A DNA stretch of 64,000 nucleotides from Drosophila pseudoobscura. Its lineage: Eukaryota > Arthropoda > Insecta > Diptera > Drosophilidae. The position numbers were made by a program, and so were the translations under genes. The notes beneath the pieces are model-generated. The model was not told where the DNA came from and made no database searches. It saw only the letters and a program-made list of their open reading frames with translations. Positions within the stretch are counted from its first letter, which is position 1. Each line of letters starts with the position of its first letter. The DNA lies in the NCBI RefSeq assembly GCF_009870125.1, contig NC_046681.1, forward strand, positions 27,922,001-27,986,000, written 5' to 3'. Positions 49,068 through 59,975 of this stretch are shown in pieces.

Positions 49068-49899
49068 AAAAGAATGCAAATTTCTGTTAGATTTCTAGAA
49101 AATAAAGTTGGAATTTTGTGGTGGATATATCGTGTATATAGGGGCACTATTTAGGCTACTTTTGGTACATTTTGGAAGGTGTTCTATCAAAGACCATAAT
49201 TTACCCCATATCTATACAATATAGTCTTTGGTTGTGTTCAGAGATCTTCAAACTGTGTTCCTTCTTTCACTCATTCCTCGTTTATGATGGATATTCTTAG
49301 CCAATTTTGGACATCTCTGGAATTATATATCATTTGTTTAGAGAATCTTTGGGCAGTCTTTAATTTTGGATTTAAATATTACATTTAATTTCAGTTTCTT
49401 TACACTTTTATTTCTTTTTTAAAGGCCTTACACTTTTTTGTATTTAACATTTTATTTAGAATGGTTGCTTCTCTTTGTTTTTTAAATGTTTTGTATACAG
49501 TATATATGGAGTGTATGTATGGAAGGATGTTATGTTATAGTATATATGGAGAAAATCGGTATCTGGTGCAGAATATTCATAGAAAATTCAAGCACTTACA
49601 AATGCAGAATGTACTGGTTTTTTAAAATTTGTTTTCTATTGAGAATTTCGTCAAGGTCTGAACTCTTTGCTGGAAGTTCTACGATTTATATGTATATATT
49701 TTGTAAGAAAAAAAAAATTGATTTCCCGCTCTGGGAATGCTGAGGCTTTTCTTTAAGAAGAGAGAATGTGTCTCTCGTTTTGGGGACCACTTTAAATTCG
49801 AGTCTCCGTACAAATTAGAGTATACATTTTCATAAAATTATATATAAAATCTGTGCCGTAGAAATATTCTTTTTGTTTTTGTGGATGCCTTTCCTGTGC
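49068..49899. other. Intergenic stretch between convergent protease 4 and the Q-rich gene
   Basis: Very AT-rich. It contains the protease 4 polyadenylation signal AATAAA at 49101 and the presumed 3' region of the minus-strand Q-rich gene. No gene is seen in between. Confidence 0.5.
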
Positions 49900-50117
49900 C
49901 TATCTGCGACCGCCGGAATGTGGAGGTCCGGAATGTGGTCCCTTGCCATTGGACCCGTAGATGCCGCGTATTGTACGGTGCTGTTGCTGGTGCTGATGCT
50001 GCTGGTGGTGGCGAATCTGCTGCAGTTGTAGCTGACGCAAGGTCACCTGCTGCTGCAGCTCGAAATTGGCGTACATCATGGCAGTGGCGGCGACACCAGG
50101 ATTGGCCACCGAGTGCT

Positions 50118-50162
<45 letters not shown>

Positions 50163-51360
50163 GAGCTGCCTGCTGCTGTTGCTGCTGTTGGAGAGCCGCC
50201 TGCTGCTGCTTGAGAGCCGCCTGCTGCTGCAGGAGAGCCGCCTGCTGCTGCTGCTGCTTCAAAGCCGCCTGCTGCTGCTGCTTCAGAGCCGCCTGCTGCT
50301 GCTGCTTGAGAGCCGCCTGTTGCTGCTGGAGAGCCGCCTGCTGCTGCTGCTGCTGGTGGTGGAGGTGCTGCTGTTGCTGCTGCTGCTGGTGTTGCTGCTG
50401 CTGCTGCTGTCTATTGGCCTGATTGAAATTCATGCCCGTAAGCTGCTGGTAAAGCTGCCCGATGGCCATTTCCGTGGCACTGGGCAGATGGCCATGGGCG
50501 TGCAGGCAAATGTCTATGCCAGCCCCAGCTCCAGCCAGAGCTGCTGCCTCGGCTATGACCCTGGCCACTGTCGCTGGCGAAGGATGACGCGGATGCTGCT
50601 GCTGCTGTGGAGGCATCGCTGCAGGTCCTGGCTGATTCGCGGCCTTGTGCTGCGGCTGCTGGGACATTGCCATGCCGCCCATTCCGGATGAAGAGGGTCC
50701 CTGAAATACCGACAGAGTTGTGGTTTTCCTTAGAACAGCTAAGAAGGAGGGCATATTGGGCATATTCTAGCCAACAAATCATCATGTTCCTGGCCTGCTT
50801 TCAAGATACATCCACTCAAAGAGCACCACTTACCCCCGAGTAGCTTTGGCCGGGTACTCCGGCCGATCCAGCCGCAATCTGACTGGAGCTTTGGTCGAAG
50901 CCCGGCGGCGGTTTTTTGTTCTTGTCCTCCTCCAAGCCCATGTAGTTGGCGCCAAACAGCGAATAATTCTCGGCCGCCTTGAAGTACTGGGCGGTGCCGT
51001 TCTCCGGATCCTTGCTGTTATCGCCGTAGAGAGAGCGCTCCACTTCGCGTATAAAGTCCGAGGCGGTCTCGCTCACCGCTAGAGCCTCCGCCAGGGCCTC
51101 GGCAGTCATCGGAGCATCCTCCTCCACGTGGGGCAGGGGCTTCTCGGGCGGCTCCCAGACCCCAGGGGTAGTATCATCGCTGGTTGGCTGCCAGATGCGC
51201 TTGGCCACCTGGCTCGAAATTTTGCCTAAAGCGCGAGACAAACGCGTGGATTATATTCAGGTTGGAGGAGGATTCATTGATACACACCCTCAGAGGCAGC
51301 AATCGCATCGTCCTCATCGTCATCGTCCAAATTCTTTGAGTTGAAGCTATTCTCTGACAT
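49900..51360 (-). CDS. Glutamine-rich, largely disordered protein of unknown function, 421 aa
   Basis: Three exons on the minus strand: 51360-51288, 51225-50834 and 50700-49900, with GTGTGT/TTTAG and GTAAGT/TTTCAG junctions and matching phases. The N-terminal acidic segment (MSENSFNSKNLDDDDEDD) leads to KISSQVAKRIWQPTSDD and a conserved-looking helical part (AEALAVSETASDFIREVERS). After a Gly/Ser/Pro linker comes an Ala-rich helix (VARVIAEAAALAGAGAGIDI). Residues from about 250 to 370 are glutamine tracts broken by AAL units in the pattern QQQAALKQQQQ. The protein ends in a Gly/Arg/His tail (GSNGKGPHSGPPHSGGRR). I see no catalytic domain, signal peptide or membrane span. Such polyQ/AAL helices often mediate protein-protein contacts in transcription or mRNA regulation; that is inference. 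I do not recognise the gene. Confidence 0.85.
50112..50412. repeat. CAG/CTG tract encoding polyglutamine with AAL interruptions
   Basis: About 300 bp of CTG triplets on the plus strand (CAG on the coding strand), interrupted by GAGAGCCGC-type units encoding AAL or AALK. It lies inside exon 3 of the Q-rich gene. The length is probably variable within the species. Confidence 0.9.
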
Positions 51361-52375
51361 CTTTTTTGAGCGAGAAAGAAATGAAAATGTTTATTGGAAA
51401 GAAACACCGCTGAACGAGAACATTCACTGCTTCGAGCGAAATGGAAGTAATCAGATTCAAGTCGTCTGTTCGTTTGTTTATGGCGATCGGTTGCACATAA
51501 ACAACTGATTTGTGGGAAAAAGCCACATGCGGAGTGGTCTACTAATACACACTGAAGTTTCGTGGAATTACTGCCCGACACAGACGCCGAACACGACAGT
51601 GCTGCCCAGTCAGAGGTCGTAGAGGCTTGAGTGCTGTGTGTGCGTGTGTGTATCAGTGGATGAACTATTGGCAGCACTGGTTAATCTGTATGTGTATTGG
51701 TGAACGAAAAATGACGGCATACACATGCCCACAGAAGTCTTAAACTGAGACTTCTGCGGATCGAAGAAATATCAATCCAATCCATTGCATTTTGCGCAGA
51801 AGAAGCGATGTCTCATTTTGGGCGACTTTTTCAGTGCTGCCCATTATTTAAAGGAGTTAGTTCTCTGCTCAGAGGCATCTATCATGTAACACGAGTGTGT
51901 AGAGGCCGGTGCCGCAAATATTTGGCATATTTCATTGCACTTTGATGATTCTACATCGCCATTTGCACTTGCTGGCTTCAAAAACCATATGCGCCCTCAA
52001 ATTCATCCACTAATTGCCTGGCAAGCCGCACATTTCGAATAAAATATATAAAAATCTACCATTTACCATATTTACCTTCTTTTTTCTGTAGAAAAGCTTA
52101 AGTTTTTGAAATACAAAGCACTTTATTTTCACTGTAAAAATGGCAAATAGTATTTGCAACGAAAATTCCGCGGAGTTCAAGTAAAGCTGCTGGAGGTTGA
52201 AAAACTTCATTGTTACTATCGATGCATCGATGTTTCTTCAACTATCGATGGAAGAAAGAGCGCCAACTGCTTGGGTTTGATTATTCGTACAATTTTGCTC
52301 ATGATCCGACATCAAATTCGTCAATTTCGATATTCCGTTTAGTAATTTAAAGCAATTTTAACATTTATTATAAAA
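51361..52375. other. Intergenic stretch upstream of the Q-rich gene
   Basis: Presumed 5' region of the Q-rich gene near its ATG, then AT-rich DNA. CGAT-containing palindromes occur at about 52218-52250 (see separate entry). No further gene is seen. Confidence 0.5.
52218..52250. promoter_or_regulatory. Cluster of ATCGAT motifs (DRE/BEAF-like)
   Basis: CTATCGATGCATCGATG followed by CTATCGATGG. These CGAT-centred palindromes resemble DREF/BEAF-32 sites, which mark housekeeping promoters and domain borders in Drosophila. It lies between the RCC1-like gene A and the Q-rich gene. Function is inferred from motif only. Confidence 0.4.
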
Positions 52376-53730
52376 TTAATTAACAGACGACTCGGAAATG
52401 GCGTAACAGAAGCCCGAGCCAGCTCCGGCCAACTTCACGCGTCCCGGGATTTCCACGAGTGTAGGGCTGTATCTGGAAATTGATCGAAAATCGAATTTAA
52501 AGCCAAACCACTGGCAGAAGGGAGATGCTTACACATTCTCCGTACTGTTGTTGCCACAATTTCCGTGCTCGTTCCAGCCCCAGGTGTAGATCTCGCCGGC
52601 TGTGGTCCGCAGCAGGCCGTGCTCTGCCCCCATGTGCACGCGAGCAGGCGTCTGGCCGTCGGGCAATCGGAGACTGAGTGGCTGGGGCACCGCCTGCTGC
52701 GCGCTGATCGAGCCTGTGCCCAGCTGTCCGTAGCAGTTGCGGCCCCACATGAGGATCTCGTTGTTGCGGAGCAGCGCCGCATTGTGGGTCCAGCCGACGG
52801 CCAGCTGCCGCACGTCCTCCTCGAAGAGGAAGGCGTTGGACTGGCCGAACTTGTTGTCGCCGAGAGATAGAATCCGCTTGGTGCTGCCGCCCTCCTGGGA
52901 CAGGTCCACGCACTTGAGCAGCATGTGGTGCTGGCCGCTGGAGAGGGCCACGATGCGCAGCTCGTTCGGATTGTGCACCTGGATCTTCATCGTGTTGCAG
53001 CGGTGCAGTGTGGTGGCCGTGATGTCCAGCTCGATGGGCGGGGGGTCCATGACGCGCAGCCGCCCGAACACGTAGATCTTGTGGTCCTGCGTGAGCACTG
53101 CGCAGTGGCGCAGCCCGAAGCTGATGGCCAGGGCGGGCTCCTCCTTGGGCAGCCGCACGGGCAGGGGCCGACGGACGGCCATGAACCCGCGCTGGCAGAT
53201 CCCCAGCTGCTGGAAGGCGTTGGAGCCCCACACGAAGAGTCGCTTGGTCAGGGTTATGCCCCCAGAGATGTCCCAGCCGCAGCTGACGGTTTCAATGGGT
53301 ACTTCCTGAAAGAATCGAGAGGTGAAAGTGGCCTTTGATGGATGGCATCCTTCGTATTACCTCAAAGTACTCTGAGGGAATCATCTGGAACTCGTTGTGG
53401 CACTCCTCCGTCGAGTCCAGGCCCAGTTGTCCGCGATTGTTCCAGCCGCAGGCGTGCACCCTTCCGCTCGTATCCAAGACGAGTACGTGCCCCCCGCCGC
53501 CGCGTATGCAGCGCACCAGCTGGGGGGCGAAGGAGTGTCTGGTCAGGCGCTGCGGCGTCATGCACAGCTCCGATTCAAAGCCAAGGCCGAGCTGGCCGTG
53601 AGAGTTGGCACCCTGCACGATACAGCACGAAAAACGATAGAGGATATCACTCATTAATTTGCATTTCAAATCGCGAATCGCAGTAGACGATGTCTCTTTC
53701 GGGGGGCCTTACCCAGGCGAAGACCTCCAT
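52376..53730 (-). CDS. RCC1-repeat protein, SERGEF/DelGEF-like, copy A
   Basis: Four exons on the minus strand: 53730-53713, 53612-53361, 53305-52533 and 52472-52376. All introns are GT/AG and the phases join to give 379 aa. The protein starts MEVFAW|GANSHGQLGLG and is built of RCC1 repeats: CGWNNRGQLGLD, VWGSNAFQQLGI, LGDNKFGQSNAF, WGRNCYGQLGTG and WGWNEHGNCG. It ends SGFCYAISESSVN. RCC1 repeats fold into a seven-bladed beta-propeller; the closest family by layout is SERGEF (secretion-regulating guanine nucleotide exchange factor), which in mammals binds the exocyst subunit Sec5. The tiny first exon is set by the FAWGAN match across the junction. AATAAA follows the stop on the minus strand. 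All exons are intact. The gene differs from copy B at two residues seen by eye: Ser versus Asn in LDTSGRV and Tyr versus Phe in PSEYFE. Confidence 0.93.
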
Positions 53731-53957
53731 TGCGGTGGCCACCAGTTGCACGCCTCGCGCTGCACTTCCGGTTGCTGTTTCGCGCTCTGTCGTTGCCGCT
53801 GATTTAATACGCCGCAGTCACGCCAACAACAACAATGCTGTTCCTCCGTCGATGGCTGCTCTGAGGGGCTCCACTGCTGCTGCAGTTGTGCTGCTTTCTG
53901 GCCTCCACTGGGAGCTGCTTGCCGTCCGGACGCGTGCCTCTGCCTGTGGCTGCTCAT
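53709..53957 (-). other. Upstream reading frame overlapping the start of RCC1-like gene A
   Basis: An ATG at 53957 opens an 82-codon frame (MSSHRQRHASGRQ...) that overlaps the true start MEVFAW in a different frame and stops within the intron 1 donor. If the 5' leader includes it, it would act as an overlapping upstream ORF. Its residues differ more between copies than those of the main protein, so selection on the peptide is not apparent. Confidence 0.35.
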
Positions 53958-56692
53958 GTAAAAGTGAAATAACTCTGATATTGTCGGGGGTTTTTATAAT
54001 ATTCTCCACTTTCGGCGTGTTCTGTGTTCTGTGCACACCGCAAAATGTAAACAAATGCCACAGTGCTGCCAGACCGTTGCAGTCAGCTGTTCTACCCGAC
54101 AACAGGTCTGCTCTGCCGGCACATCTGTCCGCTTAACAGAGATGTTAGCAGCCTCTGTTATCTGTGGATTCTGTACGGTTTCCCGCCAAGGTTAACATTT
54201 GAATTGGGAGTGGGTTCTCCCTTTTGCCCAAGGTATAATTTAATCAAAAAACAGCTAACAACTCGCTGGCTAAGGGTAATGTCTCTTTTGGGATAAATGG
54301 AGGGAACAAGCGATTATGTAATCCCATGGTTACGCCACGAAATCACGGGAATTGCATGTAAATATATGGTAATTAAGCGCCATTAAAGTTCAGGGCGAAG
54401 GTTAAAGTGCATGCGGTATTAATTAATTTTTAATTGTCAACCCAGCGACACTAGTTAGCCACAAAGTGGGCTTGGCCTGGCCCAAAAGCGAGTGCAACGA
54501 AACCCGCATCCCCTACAGTGGAGAACCCATAGAAACCCGCCGCAGGAGAGCTCTCCTTACGAGAATACTCCTTCCAGATTCTGCCGTTTGTAGGGGAACT
54601 GGCTTTTAATTACAAGTGCCATGAAATCTCGGCGGGCCATAGAGGAAACCAAAAGCGCAACTTTGCTAACAGCAGGACATTAGAAGGGTCCATGTTCGGC
54701 TAGCATGCAATGCAGAGCCCCCTTGTGCCTTCAAAGGAGAGCCCCTCGCACACGTGAAGAATGCACTGTGGGTCCGTCCGCATTTGCAATGCAAAACAGT
54801 CGCCAGGCACACACCTACTCGCACCTACCCAGGGGGGGCCGTTCCTAAACGCCTCAAATGGAAACCGATGATTTTCGCTTGATACCACACCCGTGGCAGA
54901 AAGAGACGGCCATGCCACGGAAGACGGCAGCTCCACATGCAATCGGAGGCAGTCGGAGGCGACTCCTTTCCGAATGGAAGTCCAGCATTCAATTAAATTC
55001 AAAGCGAATCAACATGTCCCCGCGTACATGGCAATCAAATTTGAATAGAGCAATAAATGAGGTGGAAAGTCCCGCAGGGGAGTCAAGGATTTCCTTACCA
55101 ACGCGTCTTGCAGGGTATTTCGTAGTCGCTTCCCTTTGTTTCGCTGAAGGAACGCTTTTTACTGGACTTTCAGTATGGATTGTTGTGCCCTGTCCTTAGC
55201 GCGAATATGATGAAGGGTTATTGTAGCCTGTGTTTTTCCTGTGGTCACCTTGTAGAAGAATGACTGAAGAACCCGTGAAGCCGAGCGTGGAAATTCGAAT
55301 GAGAAGTGGACTGCTGAAGATATGTTTTTAAATTATGCAACGGACTCGAAATATAAGCAACTTACATTATAGAAAAAAGATCCAAGTGTAGTTAAAGCCA
55401 ACAATAGATATTTCAACATAGCATATGCCTGAATTAATAGTTTTTGAATTTTTACATTTGGCGCCAATGTGTGATCTGTTAATAGACAGAATCCTGTTAA
55501 TGGAACCTATCGATATGTTAATTGCAGTTCAGTGTTGTCAAACAGCAGCAGTAGGCGCGAAAATGTAGAAATTTTGAATAATGGATTCTTTTCGCATGTT
55601 TAGGATTTCAGGAATAAGTGTCTTCCAAAAGACTTTTTTCTATTCTGCCACTTGCCACTGCATTTGTGGGTGCATGTGAGTGGATGTGCGGATCTGTGTG
55701 GGTTTCTGCTCCCAGGAGTGTAATTTAGGTGAGGGCCCCCGGACACGTGACTCCATTTTCTGTATGTTTTCGGCTTCTTTACGACCTTTTGTCTGTTGGT
55801 TGTCACATTATTTCTAGTTTTTTGTTGCCGCTGCGTGTTTCCTTGGTCTTGTGTCACTTTTTCTGTTGTTCTTCCGCCAAAAGAGACATTTTTTGCAGCT
55901 TTTTCGAAATTAAATCTAATTTGATGTGCAAATGTGTTGTGTCGGTGGCGTCGTCGCTTGGTCATGCCACTCGTGCACGTTCCTCTCGATCCCTTCCGTT
56001 CCTTGCCTCCCCTCTTCCCGCCTGGCTCTGCACCCGCCCTGAATTAACAGTTAACGAGTAAATGGCTTACGTAGCTTTTACTTTTGCTGCCCCTCACGCT
56101 TCTGCGGTTTCGTTTTCATTGCAGGTTGCGTTTTGTTTGTTTTCCTTTACACTTTTTCCCTTTTCTTTTCCTTTTTCTCTGCGGTTAGCACTTGATGTGG
56201 CATGGCGCGTGGGGCAAGGACAGCGCCAACGTGTGATAAGCCAAAGTGGTAAGAGTGTCACTGAGGGGAGGGTGGGGTTGGGTGAGCTGCCGATTGGCAC
56301 TTGCAATTATACTTTTGGCCTTTAATGTCGTTGGCTTCGCTGGCAAGCGAAATCCGCAATTAACTTATCGGAAATATTGACCTTTTGAAGTTGTAATCCC
56401 ACCCCCCCCCGCCATCCCCTATGAGCATACACCCTCCTGTATCCCAAGCATCTCTGGACCCAAGCAGAGGACAAAGGTCATGACAACCACTAATCATGAC
56501 TGCGGTTTCTGCTGTTGTCTATTGCTTTGCGTCCAAGAAATTGCGGATTCAGTCCACAAAACATCAAACATCCTTCAACGCGTACGGATACGAGTTGGGG
56601 CTCCGAAAATGTCTGCCCCGCAATGCCTGTCAAGTTATGAAAATGGAATATTTCTGGTGTGGCCGACATTTTAATTGAACTTCAACCTAACT
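53958..56692. other. Non-coding part of duplication unit A
   Basis: The DNA upstream of RCC1-like gene A, matched base for base over most of its length by 59976-62757. No gene is seen; the open frames present are also found in copy B but look accidental. It contains a TATCGATA at 55508 and the differing indels noted under findings. Confidence 0.5.
55508..55515. promoter_or_regulatory. Perfect DRE (TATCGATA), unit A
   Basis: TATCGATA is the DREF-binding consensus. The same site is kept in unit B at 61515-61522. It lies about 1.8 kb upstream of the RCC1-like start, so it may belong to another promoter or a chromatin border. Confidence 0.5.
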
Positions 56693-57140
56693 GTCGCACT
56701 GTTGGGGTCAGCGACCATAAAAATGTAGCTTAAATTAAAAATCAAATTTAGGATTTGGTAAAGAGGTTTAAATGTGGTTTGGAAATGCAAAACAAATGAA
56801 AAATGCTGGAAATTTATTGTTTATTTATTTATTTGCAGATGTAACTAAATCCTCTCAAAAGATGATTGTGCAATGCAAAAGAGGAGATATTCGGCTTAAA
56901 AGTGCATCGGCCAGTGCGAAATGTAAGTAATTTTTGGATTTTGTTAGTCGGTTCTACTGCTCAGCTGTTTTCTACACAAGGTCAAAGGTGAACTGAAAGC
57001 TTTAATTAACGAAGTAGATTATTGGGAGGATATTTTTCTTCCATTTGTGATGAATAATGCATTCAATGTGATCAGAGGGTTTGACTCATTAATGAATATG
57101 AATATTATAATACTATTCTTTTGGCAGTGAAAAATTCAGT

Positions 57141-58220
57141 TCAATCGAATTTTTTGAGGAGTAAAACTTCTGGCAAGTAAACTCCTTTCAGTTTGGAAAC
57201 AACAAACGGTTCCTGCTGCTCCCTGACTGTTTCAGCAGAGTTTTTAAAATCAGAACATATGGAATAGCACCGCCTTGGGGACTTTTCTAGCTGCGGGTGT
57301 ATACTCGCAGAGTAGCTTTGTTGCGGTGGATTCCTTAAAAACTCCTTGGCAAGTAGTCCTTGCTTACTCCCCGGCCGTGCTTCCGTAATGGCCGGCGAGT
57401 CGATTGGCATCAAAAGACACAAGTAGGAGCCAGGAACATCCAACTGCTTTTTGCAGGCTTGAGTAAACATTCAAAGAACCCATCTACGCGAGGAGAAAGG
57501 AAAAACTGTAGAATTTAAGGGAAATCATTCAGAGACCGTCTTATGATCTGAAACTTTGCGGCGCCCAGACGCGTGGTACAGATTCCCCTGAAAGCAGAGC
57601 TTAAACGATGGATCCTGGCGCACATGAACCGGTAGGGAATGGATTCCGGGAAGCTCAAGATTGAACACTGGGTGCACAGATTCAGCAGTCGTAGTCGTAG
57701 AATCACGAATTGTACAAATGTTTTTCGATTCAACTTCGTCAAAAGTCTTATGGCAGAAGACCTCAGTGAGACAGTGGTCACATATCTTGGCTTGGAACAG
57801 TTCAATAGGTTTGTGACACAGATGGTACTGGTTGTAGGCCAGAAACATTCGAATTGGCTCCATAAGATTTGCAGTCTGTTGGACATCAAACATCAATCCT
57901 AGGCCTTGCGGTATGGCATTCGGTTATCCATTAAAATGCTATAGAGGAGTGGTGGCTTAACCTTAAATTTAAATCGAGAATATTTACTCTTCTAGGGGAT
58001 ATTCAACAGTTCGGCATTTCGACGTCAACGGCAGGGCGTCCCGCGCACGTTCTTCTGGCCATTCTTGAGACCATAAAAGTGCAACCTCCTCTCGAGTCAC
58101 TCCTATCATATTGGAATGTGGAGCTTACATTTCAATCTCGCCATCGGGGCAGAGTCCATCACAGAGGCCTTGGATCTTGGCCATTTGTGGGAAGTCGGGG
58201 TTTTCGCTAGTGTTCAGCAT
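57141..58220 (-). pseudogene. SAC3-domain (SAC3D1-like) pseudogene
   Basis: Minus-strand pieces line up with the SAC3/GANP/THP3 family. An N-terminal exon (58220-58129) reads MAKIQGLCDGLCPDGEIEM, the family CPxxE signature, and ends at a GTAAGC donor. Next come KCRTVEYPLEE (the VKEY-type motif) and a GTAAAT donor near 57987, then ILMDNRMPYRKA followed immediately by a stop at the place where about 15 residues are expected. MFLAYNQYHLCHKPIELFQA follows, then VHVRQDPSFKLCFQ and finally KKQLDVPGSYLCLLM. Family members act in mRNA export or centrosome and splicing functions. The exons do not join in phase, a block is missing, and an in-frame stop is present, so the gene is broken. It fills the gap between the two duplication units and is not itself duplicated here. 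Confidence 0.75.
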
Positions 58221-58394
58221 TATTCTATAATTAGGAACAAAATTAAAGAACAAACTGATATCGAGAGCTTATAAATAGGTTTTTAATACTGTAAAATGCA
58301 GTAAACGGAAGTTTTCATTTACATATTTCATATTTTTATCCAACAGAGGCTTTGGCCCTCTACAACAAGAAAATAACAATTATTAATCATAAAA

Positions 58395-59748
58395 TTAGTT
58401 AACAGACGACTCGGAAATGGCGTAACAGAAGCCCGAGCCCGCTCCGGCCAACTTCACGCGTCCCGGGATTTCCACGAGTGTAGGGCTGTATCTGGAAATT
58501 GATCGAAAATCGAATTTAAAGCCAAACCCCTGGCAGAAGGGAGATGCTTACACATTCTCCGTACTGTTGTTGCCACAGTTTCCGTGCTCGTTCCAGCCCC
58601 AGGTGTAGATCTCGCCGGCTGTGGTCCGCAGCAGGCCGTGCTCTGCCCCCATGTGCACGCGAGCAGGCGTCTGGCCGTCGGGCAGTCGGAGACTGAGTGG
58701 CTGGGGCACCGCCTGCTGCGCGCTGATTGAGCCCGTGCCCAGCTGTCCGTAGCAGTTGCGGCCCCACATGAGGATCTCGTTGTTGCGGAGCAGCGCCGCA
58801 TTGTGGGTCCAGCCGACGGCCAGCTGCCGCACGTCCTCCTCGAAGAGGAAGGCGTTGGACTGGCCGAACTTGTTGTCGCCGAGAGATAGAATCCGCTTGG
58901 TGCTGCCGCCCTCCTGGGACAGGTCCACGCACTTGAGCAGCATGTGGTGCTGGCCGCTGGAGAGGGCCACGATGCGCAGCTCGTTCGGATTGTGCACCTG
59001 GATCTTCATCGTGTTGCAGCGGTGCAGGGTGGTGGCCGTGATGTCCAGCTCGATGGGCGGGGGGTCCATGACGCGCAGCCGCCCGAACACGTAGATCTTG
59101 TGGTCCTGCGTGAGCACTGCGCAGTGGCGCAGCCCGAAGCTGATGGCCAGGGCGGGCTCCTCCTTGGGCAGCCGCACGGGCAGGGGCCGACGGACGGCCA
59201 TGAACCCGCGCTGGCAGATCCCCAGCTGCTGGAAGGCGTTGGAGCCCCACACGAAGAGTCGCTTGGTCAGGGTTATGCCCCCAGAGATGTCCCAGCCGCA
59301 GCTCACGGTTTCAATGGGTACTTCCTGAAAGAATCGAGAGGTGAAAGTGTCCTTTGATGGGTGGCAGCATTGGTGTCACCTCAAAGAACTCTGAGGGAAT
59401 CATCTGGAACTCGTTGTGGCACTCCTCCGTCGAGTCCAGGCCCAGTTGTCCGCGATTATTCCAGCCGCAGGCGTGCACCCTTCCGTTCGTGTCCAGGACG
59501 AGTACGTGCCCCCCGCCGCCGCGTATGCAGCGTACCAGCTGGGGGGCGAAGGAGTGTCTGGTCAGGCGCTGCGGCGTCATGCACAGCTCCGATTCAAAGC
59601 CAAGGCCGAGCTGGCCGTGAGAGTTGGCACCCTGCACGATACAGCACGAAAAACGATAGAGGATATCACTCATTAATTTGCATTTCAAATCGCGAATCGC
59701 CGCGACGATGTCTCTTTCGGGGGGCCTTACCCAGGCGAAGACCTCCAT
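58395..59748 (-). CDS. RCC1-repeat protein, SERGEF/DelGEF-like, copy B
   Basis: Exons 59748-59731, 59631-59380, 59324-58552 and 58491-58395; splice sites and lengths equal those of copy A (18, 252, 773 and 97 nt), giving 379 aa. Repeat signatures are the same as in copy A. By eye about 13 of 1140 coding bases differ between the copies and only two change the protein (Asn in LDTNGRV, Phe in PSEFFE). All exons are open, so both genes are probably functional or the duplication is recent. Intron 2 begins GTGACACC here but GTAATACG in copy A and is unusually divergent. The stop codon is at 58395; no perfect AATAAA follows it closely, unlike copy A. Confidence 0.93.
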
Positions 59749-59975
59749 TGCGGTGGCCACCAGTTGCACGCCTCGCGCTGCACTTCCGGTTGCTGTTTCG
59801 CGCTCTGTCGTTGCCGCTGATTTAATACGCCGCAGTCACGCCAACAACAACAATGCTGTTCCTCCGTCGATGGCTGCTCTGGGGGGCTCCACTGCTGCTG
59901 CACTTGTGCTTCTTTCTGGCCTCCACTGGGAGCTGCTTGCCGTCCGGACGCGTTCCTCTGCCTGTGGCTGCTCAT
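59727..59975 (-). other. Upstream reading frame overlapping the start of RCC1-like gene B
   Basis: Counterpart of the frame at 53957-53709, also 82 codons (MSSHRQRNASGRQ...). It carries at least four residue changes in the first 35 codons compared with copy A. Confidence 0.35.

Larger units (their letters stand above)
52365..56692. repeat. Direct duplication, unit A
   Basis: This unit of about 4.3 kb recurs at 58381-62757 in the same orientation, spaced by about 6.02 kb. Similarity begins just beyond the stop codon of the RCC1-like gene and ends at about 56692. It includes the whole gene and about 3 kb of upstream DNA. Differences are mostly single bases plus a few small indels. Boundaries were judged by eye. 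Confidence 0.95.

Noticed and set aside
50066-50691. Long plus-strand frames of Cys or Leu runs
   Set aside because: These are antisense reads of the CAG tract in the Q-rich gene.
52497-53231. 244-codon Arg/Ala-rich minus frame (and its copy at 58516-59250)
   Set aside because: It is the out-of-phase reading of RCC1-like exon 3; the other frame carries the RCC1 repeats.
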